From: Bos javanicus
Taxonomy: Eukaryota; Chordata; Mammalia; Artiodactyla; Bovidae
DNA length: 64,000 bases
Direction of reading: 5' to 3'
Assembly (NCBI RefSeq): GCF_032452875.1
Contig: NC_083870.1
Span: forward strand, 5,952,001 to 6,016,000
Below are positions 35,009 through 46,810 of the stretch, piece after piece. The position numbers were made by a program, and so were the translations under genes. Numbering within the stretch: position 1 is the first letter of the stretch; each line of letters starts with the position of its first letter. The notes under the pieces were generated by a model, which was not told where the DNA came from, did not search any database, and worked only from the letters and a program-made list of their open reading frames with translations.

Positions 35009-35126
35009 ATTGCGCTTGAGATCCCAGATGACAGACCTGTAAAGACTGAGCAGACCTTTGACTGACAAGACGGGATGCTCAGTGAGACCATCGCAGCCTG
35101 CAGCTAGGACTTCATCTTTAACTCAG
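35009..35126 (+). ncRNA. Putative plus-strand untranslated exon
   Basis: Bounded by a good acceptor (TTCTTTTTCTATTATAG, AG at 35007-35008) and a donor (AACTCAG|GTGGTG, GT at 35127-35128). The 118-base interior is more GC-rich than its surroundings and has stops in all forward frames. It lies downstream of the CpG-rich promoter in the divergent direction and could be a 5' exon of an RGS5 long isoform or a divergent lncRNA. Inference only. Confidence 0.25.
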
Positions 35127-35499
35127 GTGGTGTTCCTGCGGTAGCTAGTGCTTTTGGTTAAAAGTTTTTAAATCTCTTTTTAAGTGACAAGATTTCCAAA
35201 TTGTTTCTGCTTTTTTTTAGTGGGTTAATAAGGATGAAAAATTGATTGACTTGGTCTACTGTGGTCGGAATAGGTGAAATACTAAGACTGGGTCTCATGC
35301 CCTCCTTGCCATCAAAGACCCACTCATTTGAGGATGGAGATTTCCTAGGGGCCACAAACGTTTCCCACAACCTTGTACCTAGTTAACTGAGAAAATTCAA
35401 GTAACATATCTTAACTTCCTGTCCACCCCACATTTATCTGCCTCTCTTATTGATCTTGGAAAATGAATAGCACCCACTCCTCCTGTGCTATTGATCAGT

Positions 35500-36330
35500 G
35501 CCGCTTTCTAGACCCTCTGTTACCTCTGACACCTTTGATCAGACCCTTCTTGAAACCTAAATCCCTTTGCTTCTCTCCTGTTTGTTCTCCTTATCTCATG
35601 CTTCTTAAGGGCTCTTTCTCTGCCTGTCCTTTAAATAATGTAAGTTTAAACCTTGATTTTTTTTTTCTCTTTTTTTGCATGAATATTCCCCTTCAGAGTA
35701 CCATATTTGCTCATTGTTTTAAGCTATTTGCTTAAGGATCCTAAAACTACTACTATACCTGACTTCTTCCTTGAGACTCAGACTTTTATTTGCCTACTAG
35801 ATAGATCCATTTGGGAGGGCTCATGAGCCATTTAGATTCTAATTTATCCCTTCCTTTTATTTCAGCTACCAATCTATCTCACTGTTGCCCCCAACCCTCA
35901 CCTACATCCCCCAATTTGTCTTTTCAGTAGCAGCCGGACTGATCAGTCTTAAATGTAAATCTGACCATTTTACTGGTCTGTTTCAATGTCTGCAACCCTC
36001 CCCCGCCCCTGCCACCACCACCATCACCTACAAGATAAAGTCTACCTCCATAGCCTGTATCCTAGGACCTCCGTAATCTCACCACTGTTTATGTTTCCAC
36101 TATCATCTTCCATCACACCCACTTCCCATTCATAACACTGTTTTATAGTTACAGAACTTTCATACTATCATTGACACTGTCTGGACTGTCTTGATTTTCT
36201 TTGTCTAACGCTTACTTTCTTTACTTATTTTTCAGATGTCTTCTAAAAAGCCTTTCCCTAATCCACAGACTGAGCTAGTTGACTTTCCTTCTGACTTTCT
36301 GAGTGTTGATTGATTTATCCAGAAAATACT
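35500..36330 (-). mobile_element. Old L2 fragments, minus strand
   Basis: CT-rich sequence with reversed L2 3'-end landmarks (AAATCTGACCATTTTACTGG, AAGCCTTTCCCTAATCC). Borders uncertain. An unassigned old repeat follows to about 37060. Confidence 0.45.
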
Positions 36331-37174
36331 TAGCCTCTTATTTTGTGCCAAACACTGAGCTAGATATGGAAATATAATAATGAACACGTACATGTAAAAA
36401 TCAATCTAATAATTGACGTGACAAAGCTTATATTCTCATAGGGAAGGGAAACTCGAATTTTAAAAATGTAGTTCAGTCTGAATGGTTCCATGCTTGTGAA
36501 TAGATAGGAATTAGCCAGATTAAAGGCTGGAGGGCAAGATAGAGATAACTGTAAAGGCCCAGACATGAGAGGAGAGCATAGTCCAGGAACAGAGATTCTA
36601 GATGCAGGGGAAGTAAACAGGCCCAGATCATGAGAAGTATTGCTGATAATATTAAGGCATTTGACCTTCTTCCTAAAGATAATAGTAAGTTTGAAGGGTT
36701 TCAACATGATTAGGTTTGTATTTTAGGTAATGACTCTGGGAACTGTGAGAAAATGGAATTGAGTGGCAAGACTAATGGAAGGAAAACCAGTTAGGCCATC
36801 GTTGTGGTGATTCAAGGAAGAGAAGATGGCAGCCTGTACTAGGGCATTGCCAGTGTGATGGAAATATAAACCCAGAGGAATTCAGGAAGTAGAACTGGCA
36901 AGATTAGACAACTGAATTGGAAGGGCAGAGGTGAGAGAAATAAAGGGTAGAATTCCACAAACAAGTTTTAGTGAAGACCCTATTTGCTATCATATGTTCA
37001 CAGCCTGGAAGCCCTTAGACATTGTAGATGCTTGATAGATATCTGCTGAGTGAGAGTTTTCTGGCTTGAGCCTAGATAAATGAAATGCCGTTTTTTGATT
37101 TAGGAAATGTAGAGGTGAACTCATTGGGGGAGGTGGCTGATGATTGAGTTTTGGATGTGTCTAGCTCAAGATGC

Positions 37175-37421
37175 GGAGAAGGCAATGGCACCCCACTCCA
37201 GTACTCTTGCCTGGAAAATCCCATGGATGGAGGAGCCTGGTAGGCTGCAGTCCATGGGATCGCAAAGAATCGGACACGACTTCACTTTTCACTTTTCACT
37301 TTCATGCGTTGAACCCACTCCAGTGTTCTTGCCTGAAGAATCCCAGGGACGGGGAGCCTGGTGGGCTGCCGTGTATGGGGTCACACAGAGTCGGACACGA
37401 CTAAAGTGACTTAGCAGCAGC
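37175..37421 (+). mobile_element. BOV-A2 SINE
   Basis: Starts GGAGAAGGCAATGGCACCCC and ends with GACTTAGCAGCAGC. Perfect TSD AGCTCAAGATGC at 37163-37174 and 37422-37433. Confidence 0.93.
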
Positions 37422-37583
37422 AGCTCAAGATGCCTGTGGGAGATACACCTGAAAATGACAGATACAATGCAATTGGGAGAAATCTCAGACATATTCTTTG
37501 TATACTTTAAAAAAATAAAGGTTTATATTTTGTTGAAATGATCTGTTTTGTGTCTGTCTCCATTACTACACAGGACTGATTCT

Positions 37584-37761
37584 TTTTTTTTTTTTTAACT
37601 TATTTTTCAATTGGAGGAAGATTGCTTTACAATGTTGTTAGTTTCTACTGTACAACAACTTGAATCAGCCATAATTATATATATATCACCTCCTTGGGCC
37701 TCCCTCCACCCCATGCCACCGCCACCCCCACCCCGCCCCTTCAGGTTGTCACAAAGCAGCG
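37584..37761 (-). mobile_element. L1 3' tail, minus strand
   Basis: Starts with a T-run and TTCAATTGGAGGAAGATTGC, then a C-rich stretch. Flanks AGGACTGATTCT (37572-37583) and AGGGCTGATTCT (37762-37773) form a TSD with one mismatch. Confidence 0.82.
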
Positions 37762-37773
37762 AGGGCTGATTCT

Positions 37774-39136
37774 GAATGACTTGATTCCCTAGCACCTTAC
37801 ACCATGTCTGGCACAAACAGGGCACCCAGGCATTGTTGAACTACTCCTTTTTAAACATGGTACGTCTAACAGGAGAAATTAATAGTAGTAGTCTCTGAGG
37901 AGGGATACTGGGGCTCAAAAGATTTTATTGTATGTATTTTGGTTCTTCTTGCTTTTTCGCTCATTTGCTTATATTTCCTATGAAAAATAAAAATGATGAA
38001 AAAGAAGTGCTCAATTTGTATGAACTTTAAGCTGAAAACAATACTCCACCTATGATCTGATACAGAGTAGAATATTAATGCTATATGAAGTCATACTGTT
38101 AATAGCATTTTTTGACCACATCACATTATCAACTTGTTTACAAATTTGATGATCGTATCATTGTTGCTGTTGTTCAGTTCACTTATATAAATAATATTTA
38201 TTTATGTCTTTAAAAGAGTGAAATTATCAGCACATACTTTATATTAAGGGCATCAGGAAATCTTTGAAACTATGTATTGTGAGGTATAGTTAAAACTTAC
38301 CAAGCCAAAGGAGTATGGTACTTTTATATCTGCCTAACAGTTCATATGAGAGAAAGCAGCGTGCCTCTTTGACCTGTCAGCTAACATTTATTGTTTGCTA
38401 ACATTACAGGTAGTATCCAACATGCAAAACCCTTTCTTTACAAGCGTTGGAATGTTCCTTTTACATCTTAACTGTAGTTAATTATGAATGAATACGTAAT
38501 AATGCTTCTATGTCTTTTGAATTGGCATTTTAGTGTGTAGTTTTATCTAAGGTTGGGGTTGTAGGTGTACTACAGATGCACTAATATTTAGAGGTGAATT
38601 CTAGCAGCATTTTTGTTTCCACAGCACATTCACTGGGTGGCGCTGTTGTATTAATGTTGACCTGACACAGTTTAGTAGAAGTTTTCATTTTCTTTTACAG
38701 AAGTAAATAGAGCGGAGTGATGAACACTGAACACAGTGTTCTAGGTGGAAAAGTTAGATTCTGACTTTGTTGGCTTTAAGATACATATTTAGAGTTCAGG
38801 CTTAAGACAAATAGCATTGAATTCAAAGTAGGTGTCTGTTTTTGTATTGCCTTTTAGTCATTCCAAATCTGTTAATCTACTTCATTCCTCATCTGTGTCC
38901 ATCTTTATTGGTAGATTTGGGAACTGGGCTACACATTTGAGTTACTTTAAACAGTATCTTTGTTTTGGATTCAAATGAAATTTTTTTGAATGAAATCCTT
39001 TCTTTGTTAATTTGTGATGAACTCTAAACCGAATGTAAGGAAGCAAAAATTTGGTGTATTCTACTTTAACTTCCTAGTATCCTATCCTCAACTTTCACAT
39101 AAACCTGTATTATTGTAACATAGCATAGAGAACCTT
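37774..39136. other. Intergenic or intronic DNA
   Basis: AT-rich. About 38000-38130 resembles an old CR1/L3-type repeat similar in wording to 28790-28870. Nothing else recognised. Confidence 0.35.
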
Positions 39137-39361
39137 GGGCTTCCCAGGTGGCACTGGTGGTAAAGAACTGGCCTGCCAATGCAGGAGACATAAGAGTTGC
39201 TGGTTTGATCCCTGGGTTGGGAAGATCCCCTGGAGGAGGGCATGGCAACCCACTCCAGTATTCTTGCCCAGAGAATCCCATGGACAGAGGAGCCTGGTGG
39301 ACTATGGTCCATAGGGTCTCAAAGAGTCAGACTCGACTGAAACAACTTAGTAGCAGCAGCA
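39137..39361 (+). mobile_element. Bov-tA SINE
   Basis: Head GGGCTTCCCAGGTGGCACTG, BovB-like tail and AGCAGCAGCAG end. The flanks AGAGAACCTT and AGAGAGCCTA suggest an imperfect TSD. Confidence 0.88.
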
Positions 39362-40039
39362 GAGAGCCTAAGAAATCAGTAGCCCATACAAATTGAATAT
39401 TGATAAAAATATTTGTCTAATGTGACTTTTTAAAGTACGATTCTTATACTGTGGGTATTTCTTATTTTGGTATTGTAATATCCTGTAGTGCTAACAGTTA
39501 TTTCAAGGAAGTTTAAGAGATTCTTGGGGGAGGAGGGGTAGGAAATGTGAACACTTATGTTAAAATTAATCGCTTATAACAGATTTTGGAAAAGGAAGTT
39601 AAAAAAATAGGACCAATAATGACAGTATCAGAAAACTCTGGAGATAACTAGCTTTTTTGTCAGAGTTTTAGTGTCACATTGTCATTCCAATAGATTCTTT
39701 TATGCTAGTGACTTCTGTTATCTAGAGTAAATCTTCTAGTATGGACTTTATTTAATGAACTCTTAGAAGGAAATCACTTCTAAGTTCTCAACATCTTCTT
39801 TCCATAGCCCCTAATCTTACTTCTCTCAAAAAGAGGCTGTATCTGTGTGTTTTATCAAAACATTTCTACATAAGTACCAGGTAAGAGTATCTAATTTCGC
39901 CATTAGTATCTGAAAAAATTACTCTTCAGTTTTCACTGACTGTTAAGCAGGCAACTGATAAACAAATTGACCAGGTAAATTCAAAATTGATATCTGAATG
40001 TTGTCCTAGGATAACCCATTAAGACAATTTCCATTTATA

Positions 40040-40330
40040 TACCTTTTGCATACAGCATTTAAATAATACTAGTTCACATTCATAGAAGGTATTCTAGGTG
40101 CTAGGTCCATGTATTTTCTCATTAATTCTCAGAACTGCATGAAGTACTTTCCATTCCCATTTTTCAGATGTAAAACCAAAAACTTCAGTCACTTAAGAAA
40201 ACTTAAACAATTTGTTTATAGTCATACATCTAGAAAAAGAGCCAAACTTTGAACCCATGCAGTCTAACTAAGTGGAAGCTAAGTCTAAGTGGAAGCGATC
40301 TTTAGCTACTCTACTATACTGCTTAATCTC
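40040..40330 (-). mobile_element. MIR SINE, minus strand
   Basis: Reversed MIR landmarks: TTCTAGGTGCTAGGTCCATG, CCCATTTTTCAGATG and CCAAACTTTGAACCCATGCA. Confidence 0.65.
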
Positions 40331-40369
40331 AAACCCTTATAACTGATAGGGGCAGTGTTAATTTTGTAA

Positions 40370-41200
40370 CAGACTCCTTCTTGTGTTCCTCAGATTGTGT
40401 CCCTGGGTTTACCAGCCTTTACCACCTCCCTACAATACTCACACACAAAAACCAGTGTTGTTTCTGACACTATCTACTTGGCGATGCTGCCAAAGCCCAC
40501 AAGTTAACAGGGAGCTCTCTCTCACAAGACTGCTGCCGCTTCAGCGGCCAGTTACAAGTCCCACATTGTCATCTGTACTTCTAACTGATGGACTATAAAT
40601 TGGAGTTACCACAGTTCCCTCCTCAGGTTTCAGTAATTTGCTAGGAAGACTCAGAACTCGGGGAAACAAGTCTACTGGTTTGTTACATAATAAAGGATAT
40701 AAAGGAGTAGCTGGGTGTGAGGTACATACGGCAAGGTCTGGAAGGGCCCCAAGCACAAGAGCTTCTATCTCCATTGAGTTGGGGTGCTCCCTGGCACGTG
40801 GATGTGTTCATCAACCCAGAAGCTTTCTGAACCCCATACTTTCATTCTGCAGACATGATTGATTACTAACTCAGTCTCTAGCCTCTCGCCTCTGGCCCCT
40901 CCAAAGAATGGGGATTGCAGCTGAAGTTTCCAAGCTTCTAATCATGGCTTGGTCTTTCTGGTGATCAGCCTTCATCCTGAAGTTATCCAGGAGCTCACCA
41001 TAAATTGCCTCAGAACAAAAGGTGCTCGGATTACCCAAGGTGTTTAGGTGCTCCGTGTTAGGAACTAGGGTGAAAGACCAATTATTAGAACAAAAGATAT
41101 TCCTAGCACCTTTATCAGTTGGCAAATTACAAAAGTTTTAGCGGCGCTGGCCAGGAGCCAGGGCCTAAAGTCAAATTTTCTATTATATCACAATAGCACC
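40370..41200 (+). mobile_element. LTR-like old repeat, copy 1
   Basis: Homologous over most of its length to 43310-44560 (shared runs include AACCCAGAAGCT, TCTGAAC and CCCACAAGTTAA) and in the same orientation. It ends near TATTATATCACAAT, a typical end for some old ERV LTRs. Family not assigned; no retroviral coding region is recognisable. Confidence 0.5.
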
Positions 41201-41324
41201 GTGAGAAACTACAAAGTCCTTTTATCTGCTCGTGTTTAGACTCATTATTCCAGTACTAGTGTGTTTCTCACATCATCCAGTCCACTTTTCTTGTTCAACT
41301 TAATCTTCCCCTACATGTGTTTTA

Positions 41325-41645
41325 TTTAAGTGTAGTTAATTTATAATGTGTTAATTTCTACTGTACAGCAAAATGACTCAGTTGTACATATATGTGTGTT
41401 TGTGTATATATATATACACATTCATATATACACTTTCGTTTTTATACTCTTTTCCTTTGGGTTATCCCAAGACGTTGGTCTCTATGCTATGCAGTGGGAC
41501 CTTGTTGTCCATCCATTCATATGTAATAGTTTGCAGCTGCTGACTCCAAACTTCCATTCCATCGCTCCCCCACTTCTTGGACCCGGCCTCCCCCTTGGCA
41601 ACCACAAGTCTGTTCTCTTATGTCTGTGAGTCTTTTCTGTCTTTT
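41325..41645 (-). mobile_element. Old L1 3' end, minus strand
   Basis: Reversed L1 3' end: CTGTACAGCAAAATGACTCA, a TATATA stretch, then CACAAGTCTGTTCTCTTATG. Confidence 0.7.
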
Positions 41646-42814
41646 ACAGTCTTTTAAAGCATACCCTCTGTTCTCATCAGACTGGTCTCCTCACCATAAT
41701 CCCAGCTCCCATCACCGTCAGCCCTCAGTAGCCTATTTCCACCCTGGTGTATTTTGTTCCTTTTCTATTTAGGGTTCTCTTTCCTCTGTTTCCTGTCTAG
41801 CCAAATTGAATTCAGCTATCACTTCTTTCACCCATCCTTCACTTCCTGCTCTAGTCCACACAGATCTCTCTTTTATTTGTTTTCCTAGTATGTACCACAT
41901 AGTAACATACCACGTTATAAGTTCTTGGATAAGTTCTTCCATACAGGTAAATTTGATTATCTTAATTAAATTGCAAGTACTCTTAAAGTCCTAAAATTAC
42001 TCTCAAGTCCTAAAATTTCTTCTTTATACATCCTATAATAGTGAACTCCAGTTGGTCTATAAATATAGTCTGACCCATGGACCTATTTAGATCCCTGATA
42101 AAGTTTTATCATTTTTAATGAGAAAAATAATACAATGTAGTGAGTTTCTCATAAAGCTAGATTTATTTGGTTTAAAAATGAGCTTAATATTACATCATGT
42201 CTTTTCTATACTTTTTGCATTGAATTATCATTTTTTCCTAAGGTGACTGTAATAATAGATGGCTGTTTTCCAAATGTTCCTGTTTGTCAAAGTACATAAT
42301 TGTTAGTCCTGTGTCAGTACCTCACTTTTCTTGTACTGCTTCAGATAATCCAAAAGTCAAAGCATTACTGCCATCACTGCCATGATTTAGTTACTTTAAT
42401 TCATGTCGCACAGCTCATTTATTCAAGAAGTTTCAGTTGAGTACCAACTCAATTTAAAATGCATTAAATATTAAACACATTGAGAACATACTGGTAAACA
42501 CTGAAATGAGGAGAGATTCTTTTTATTCAGTTGTTGTCTGGCAGACCGTGTTCTCTGGTAAAGTGATCTGAACTAAACGTTAAGAATCACTCTGACAGAG
42601 AAATTTTTTTTTTTTTTTTTTAATGTAGTTCAGTAGTCAAGATCATTTGTGATGGTGAACTTGTTTGAAATTCAAATTTTTGGACCCCTGCCCCCAGACC
42701 CACAGAATCAGGATCTCTGGGTTTAAGAATTTTAGCATTTTAAAGTCGTTTCCCCAAGTCATTCTGATGCAGTTCATTAGAGTTAAGAACAACTGCTAAC
42801 CTAGCAGACTAATT
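41646..42814. other. Intergenic DNA between the two LTR-like copies
   Basis: Possible reversed L2 traces near 41650-41950, a T-run at about 42606-42621, otherwise nothing recognised. No internal retroviral genes. Confidence 0.4.
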
Positions 42815-43005
42815 ATAGATCTAGATTCAGGACCCAGTTCTGCCAGTTACTAGTCATCATTTTTGGGGGAAAGTTTCTTAACATCTACAAATCTCAGCTG
42901 TTCTAGAAAATATGGTTAATAAGTCTGCTGAGATGAGGACTAAGTGAGATAGTGACTATAAGGTAGTGGTCCAATGAGTATGGTCAATAAATACTAGTTA
43001 ACTTC
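42815..43005 (+). mobile_element. MIR SINE, plus strand
   Basis: MIR landmarks: CAGTTCTGCCAGTTACTAGT, TTTCTTAACATCTACAAATC and GAGGACTAAGTGAGATAG. Confidence 0.6.
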
Positions 43006-43511
43006 CTTTCCTTCCTTTGAAATTCCTTTACACTTTGATGAGTAGAATAGTTTCTGATAATTTATTTGACATTACTCTGACTGCAACCAATTGTGTTACT
43101 AATTTTTTTTTTCATCTTTTTTCCTTATTGCTGTTGAAGCCAAGGTCATCCTACTTGTCATTAAGGAGCAGGAATATAGTACTTTCTTAATCCCCAGTTT
43201 CCTGCTGCTCCTTTTCTTACCAGCAAGTAACCAAATGGACTAGAAAACATTTGGATGTTGGTTTCTGTCTGGGGAAATTCTCCTTAACTCACATTCACAA
43301 TACTTCTGACACCAGATGTGGGGGAAAGAGGGTGCTCAGAGGGGGAGTGCAGTTTCCATCAAGCAATTATTCAACAACCAGCTGGGTGTCCCACAGTTCT
43401 GTTCAGTTCTGATACTGTCCACCTGGAGTTCACATCAGATCCCACAAGTTAAGAAATTGAGTCCACAAGCCTGCCCCCATTTCAGATGTCAATCACGAAG
43501 TCTAGGTTGTT

Positions 43512-43758
43512 GTTGCCTGGAAAATCCCATGGACGGAGGAGCCTGCTGGGCTGCAGTCCACGGGGCTTCTAAGAGTCGGATAGGACTGAGCGACTTCACT
43601 TTCGCTTTTCACCTTCATGTATTGGAGAAGGAAATGGCAACCCACTGCAGTGTCCTTGCCTGGAGAATCCCAGGGACGGGGGAGCCTGGTGGGCTGCCGT
43701 CTATGGGGTCGCACAGAGTCGGACACGACTGAGGCGACTTAGCAGCAGCAGCAGCAGC
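43512..43758 (+). mobile_element. BOV-A2 SINE with expanded CAG tail
   Basis: Starts inside the first unit (GTTGCCTGGAAAATCCCATG) and ends with an uninterrupted AGC/CAG run of about seven units. TSD AGGTTGTT at 43504-43511 and 43759-43766. Confidence 0.9.
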
Positions 43759-44021
43759 AGGTTGTTACCTGTACTTCTGACTAATCACCTATAAACCAGG
43801 GCTTCTGTGACCCCTCCTTGGGTTTGATAATTTTCTAGAATGGCACACCGAACTCAGGGAAATTCTTACTTGTGTTTACCAGTTTATTATAAAGGATATA
43901 ATAAAGGATAGGGATGAACAGTCAGCTGAAGAGATACATAAGATGAGATCCAGAAGGGTCCTGAGCATAGGAGTTTCTGTCCTTGTGGAGCGGAGGTGTC
44001 CTAGCCTCCTAAATGGACTTT

Positions 44022-44146
44022 CCTGGTGGCTCAGATGGTAAAGCGTCTGCCTACAACGCCAGAGATTCGTGGGGTCCAAAGAGTCCATGGGGTCGCGAAG
44101 AGTCGCACATGACTGAACGACTTCACTTTCACTTTTTCACCCTCCC
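44022..44146 (+). mobile_element. Bov-tA-like SINE, internally deleted
   Basis: tRNA-like head GGACTTTCCTGGTGGCTCAG joined directly to the distal tail (CCATGGGGTCGCGAAGAGTC). The middle is missing. Confidence 0.85.
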
Positions 44147-45025
44147 AGATGTGCTCACCAACCCAGAAGCTCTCTGAACACCATACTGTTGGGATTTTTA
44201 TCACGGCTTCATCATGTAGGCATGATGAATCATTAACTGGGTGTCTAACCTTTCTTCCCTTGCCAGAGAATGGGGTTTGGAATTAAAAGTCCCAAGCTTC
44301 TAGTCATGGCTTGCTCTTACTGGGGACCAGCCCTCTTGGACGCTATCCAGGAGCCCACCAAGATGGCCTCGTTTGAACAAAAGACACACTCCTATACCCA
44401 GAAAATTCCAAGGAATTTAGGAGCTCTGTGTCAGAACTAGGGTCAAAGACCGAACATGAGAACAGAAGATGCTCCTAGTGCTTTTATCACTTAAGAAACC
44501 CTTAAATTATAAAGATTTTAAGAACACTGTTCCAGGAAGCAAGGGCATTGTTTCTATTATTTCAGTTTCCTACTCAATAAAACAGGAACTTATTCTAGAT
44601 AATTTAATAGATTCTTCCTGCTTAAATAAAAAAGACAAAATTTTTAAATTTTCATTTCATAAATAAAAACTAAGAAGTCTTTATTAAGTTCTCCAATGTA
44701 AAATCCTAATGTAAAATGCTAGACTTAGATTGGAAAAAACTTTTATTTCAGGGAAAATAAAGGATATACTAGAGTCAATTTTTATATAAATGATGACATC
44801 TCTGGCTCAGAAAGAAGATGCATTAGGGAGAGATAGCAGGGGCTAGAGAGTGGGAAAACCACACTTTGAGTAGCCTAGTCATATCAAAATCCCATAGCTC
44901 TTTCCTCTGTTTTACTGTTACCTCTTATACGAGTTGCTCCTAAATATGAGATGAGTTCTTTTGTATATGAATTCAGAAATTGAAAGATTAGAAAAAAGGC
45001 ATTTTATATTATTAAATAATTTGCT

Positions 45026-46200
45026 AGGTCTGCTATAACAAGTACCTCAAACTTGGTATCTTTAGCAACCAGAAATTCATCATCTCATGGTTCTGAAGAC
45101 TACAAGTTCAAGATTTGTAAGCAAACAAGGCCATCACTGAACTCAAGCTTGGCTGCTTCCCAACTGAAAGTCCAGCATTCAAGAGACAAGTGTTGGTGGA
45201 AAAGGCGAAGTCATTTTATTCAGAAGACCAAAAATCTAGAAGGTTGGTGGACTAATGTCCTAAGACCACCTCCAAGTTTCAGGTTGGAAGACAAAGGTTT
45301 TGAAGACAAGTGTGAGGGAAGGGGCTGCAGAGGCCATGAAGGGCTTGTGCACAATTCTCAGGCTGGTTGACATCAAAGTGAAGTTTTGAGCATTGTCGAC
45401 ATTTTGGTTTCAACCAGTCTGGGGTCTACATGGTTGAAGTCAACAGTTTTCATCTGATGGAAGTCTGCTTCCTGTAAAAACAACTAGTACTTTATCTATC
45501 TATATCTTTCAGGGAACTGGGAGTTGAGTGACTCTGCCACTGTGGCTGGTTTATAGTCTAAATTGTTACCAGTTTCCTAGCCCAACAGCTATTCATTTTT
45601 ACGTCTTCCGATTTCCTGCTCATTAACTCTTGAGCCAACATTTGCAGAATCAGGGGAGGCCTGGAACACTAAAGCAAAGCCTTTCATTTCAAAGGACAGG
45701 GATAGAGGAGCTTGTATGCAGTTTCAGTCCCCCTTTTACTTGATACTCCTCAATCTTGAGGGGAACAGGATTAGGACAAGAAAGGGAATGCGATTTTGCA
45801 TAGAGGGGTTAACTATAAACTCTGCAGAGGAAACAAAGTTTGGGGTTTTGGTCTCGGGGGCATTTGGTCTCAGATTAAGGTGTCGACAGAGTTGGTTCCT
45901 TCTGAGGGTTCTGAGGAAGAATCTGTTCCATGCCTCTCCCCTAGCTTATGACAGGTTGCTGGCAATTTTTGGTGTTCCTTGGTTTACAAATATACCACAT
46001 GACATCCTCACTATTTTGTATCTGTGTCCAAATTTCTCATAAGGACACCAGTCATATTGCATCACCCAAATGACCTCATTTTAACTTGATGACTTCTATA
46101 AAGACCCTATTTCCAAATAAGGTCAAATTCTGAGATTCGGGGGCTTAGGACTTCAGCATATTTCTTATGGAGGGTGTAATTCAATCCGTAAAACATGATT
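45026..46200 (+). mobile_element. Old mammalian repeat split by an LTR-like insertion
   Basis: About 45026-45115 and 45873-46200 read as one old repeat when joined (CTGCTATAACAAGTACC, then TTCCTTCTGAGGGTTCTGAG and CCCTATTTCCAAATAAGGTC). I cannot name the family with certainty. Confidence 0.5.
45116..45872 (+). mobile_element. Possible solo LTR (TG...CA, 4-base TSD)
   Basis: A 757-base block starting TG and ending CA interrupts the old repeat. It is flanked by GATT at 45112-45115 and 45873-45876, the format of an ERV LTR. No coding domain or primer-binding site seen. The family may be a ruminant ERV LTR. Confidence 0.45.
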
Positions 46201-46587
46201 CACAACACCCTTCCTGAACAGGATCTATAAATAGCCTGAGGGTTCAAACCAGGACAAGTGTGCATGCTTTCCTCAGAGCAAAATGCAATCCCTTTTTGTA
46301 CCTCCTTTTAAAATTGAGTACTAATTTATTATTTTTGTATTGACTAATGTCCTTTGAGTGCAACATGCTCAGTTTATGTGTTTCATTTTATTTTTCTTAG
46401 AAACAGAACTCTTAAAAAGCACTATCTGAATATCTTCAAAGGGAACAAGCAAAGGTAATTGAATTGGTGGCACTTTGAGTCTTGTCATAGAGAAAAGTAG
46501 GTTTCATTCAAAAGACCATAGATGGCTATCCTAATTTACTGAGGACTAACAGTGTCCCTGAATTCTAAAACTGTGCACTTAGTGAAT

Positions 46588-46800
46588 TGTTGTTTTTATT
46601 GTTGCTAAGTTGTGTCTGACTCTTTTGCAACCCCATGGACTGTAGCCCACTAGGGTCCTCTGTCCATGGGATTTCCCAGGCAAGAATACTGGAGTGGGTT
46701 GCCATTTTCTTCCCCAGGGAATCTTCCTTAGCCAGGGATGGAACCTGAATCTCCTGCATTAGCAGGCAGGTTCTTACCAGTGAGCCACCAGGGAAGTCCG
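46588..46800 (-). mobile_element. Bov-tA SINE, minus strand
   Basis: Ends with reversed head GAGCCACCAGGGAAGTCC. Perfect TSD CTTAGTGAAT at 46578-46587 and 46801-46810. Confidence 0.92.
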
Positions 46801-46810
46801 CTTAGTGAAT

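Larger units (their letters stand above)
43310..44560 (+). mobile_element. LTR-like old repeat, copy 2, interrupted by two SINEs
   Basis: Second copy of the 40370-41200 repeat, same orientation, interrupted by a BOV-A2 at 43512-43758 and a Bov-tA-like SINE at 44022-44146. With copy 1 it could be the LTR pair of an old element or two independent solo LTRs. Confidence 0.5.

Noticed and set aside
43316..43732. 138-codon open frame
   Set aside because: Runs from an old LTR-like repeat into a BOV-A2 SINE. It has no coherent protein.
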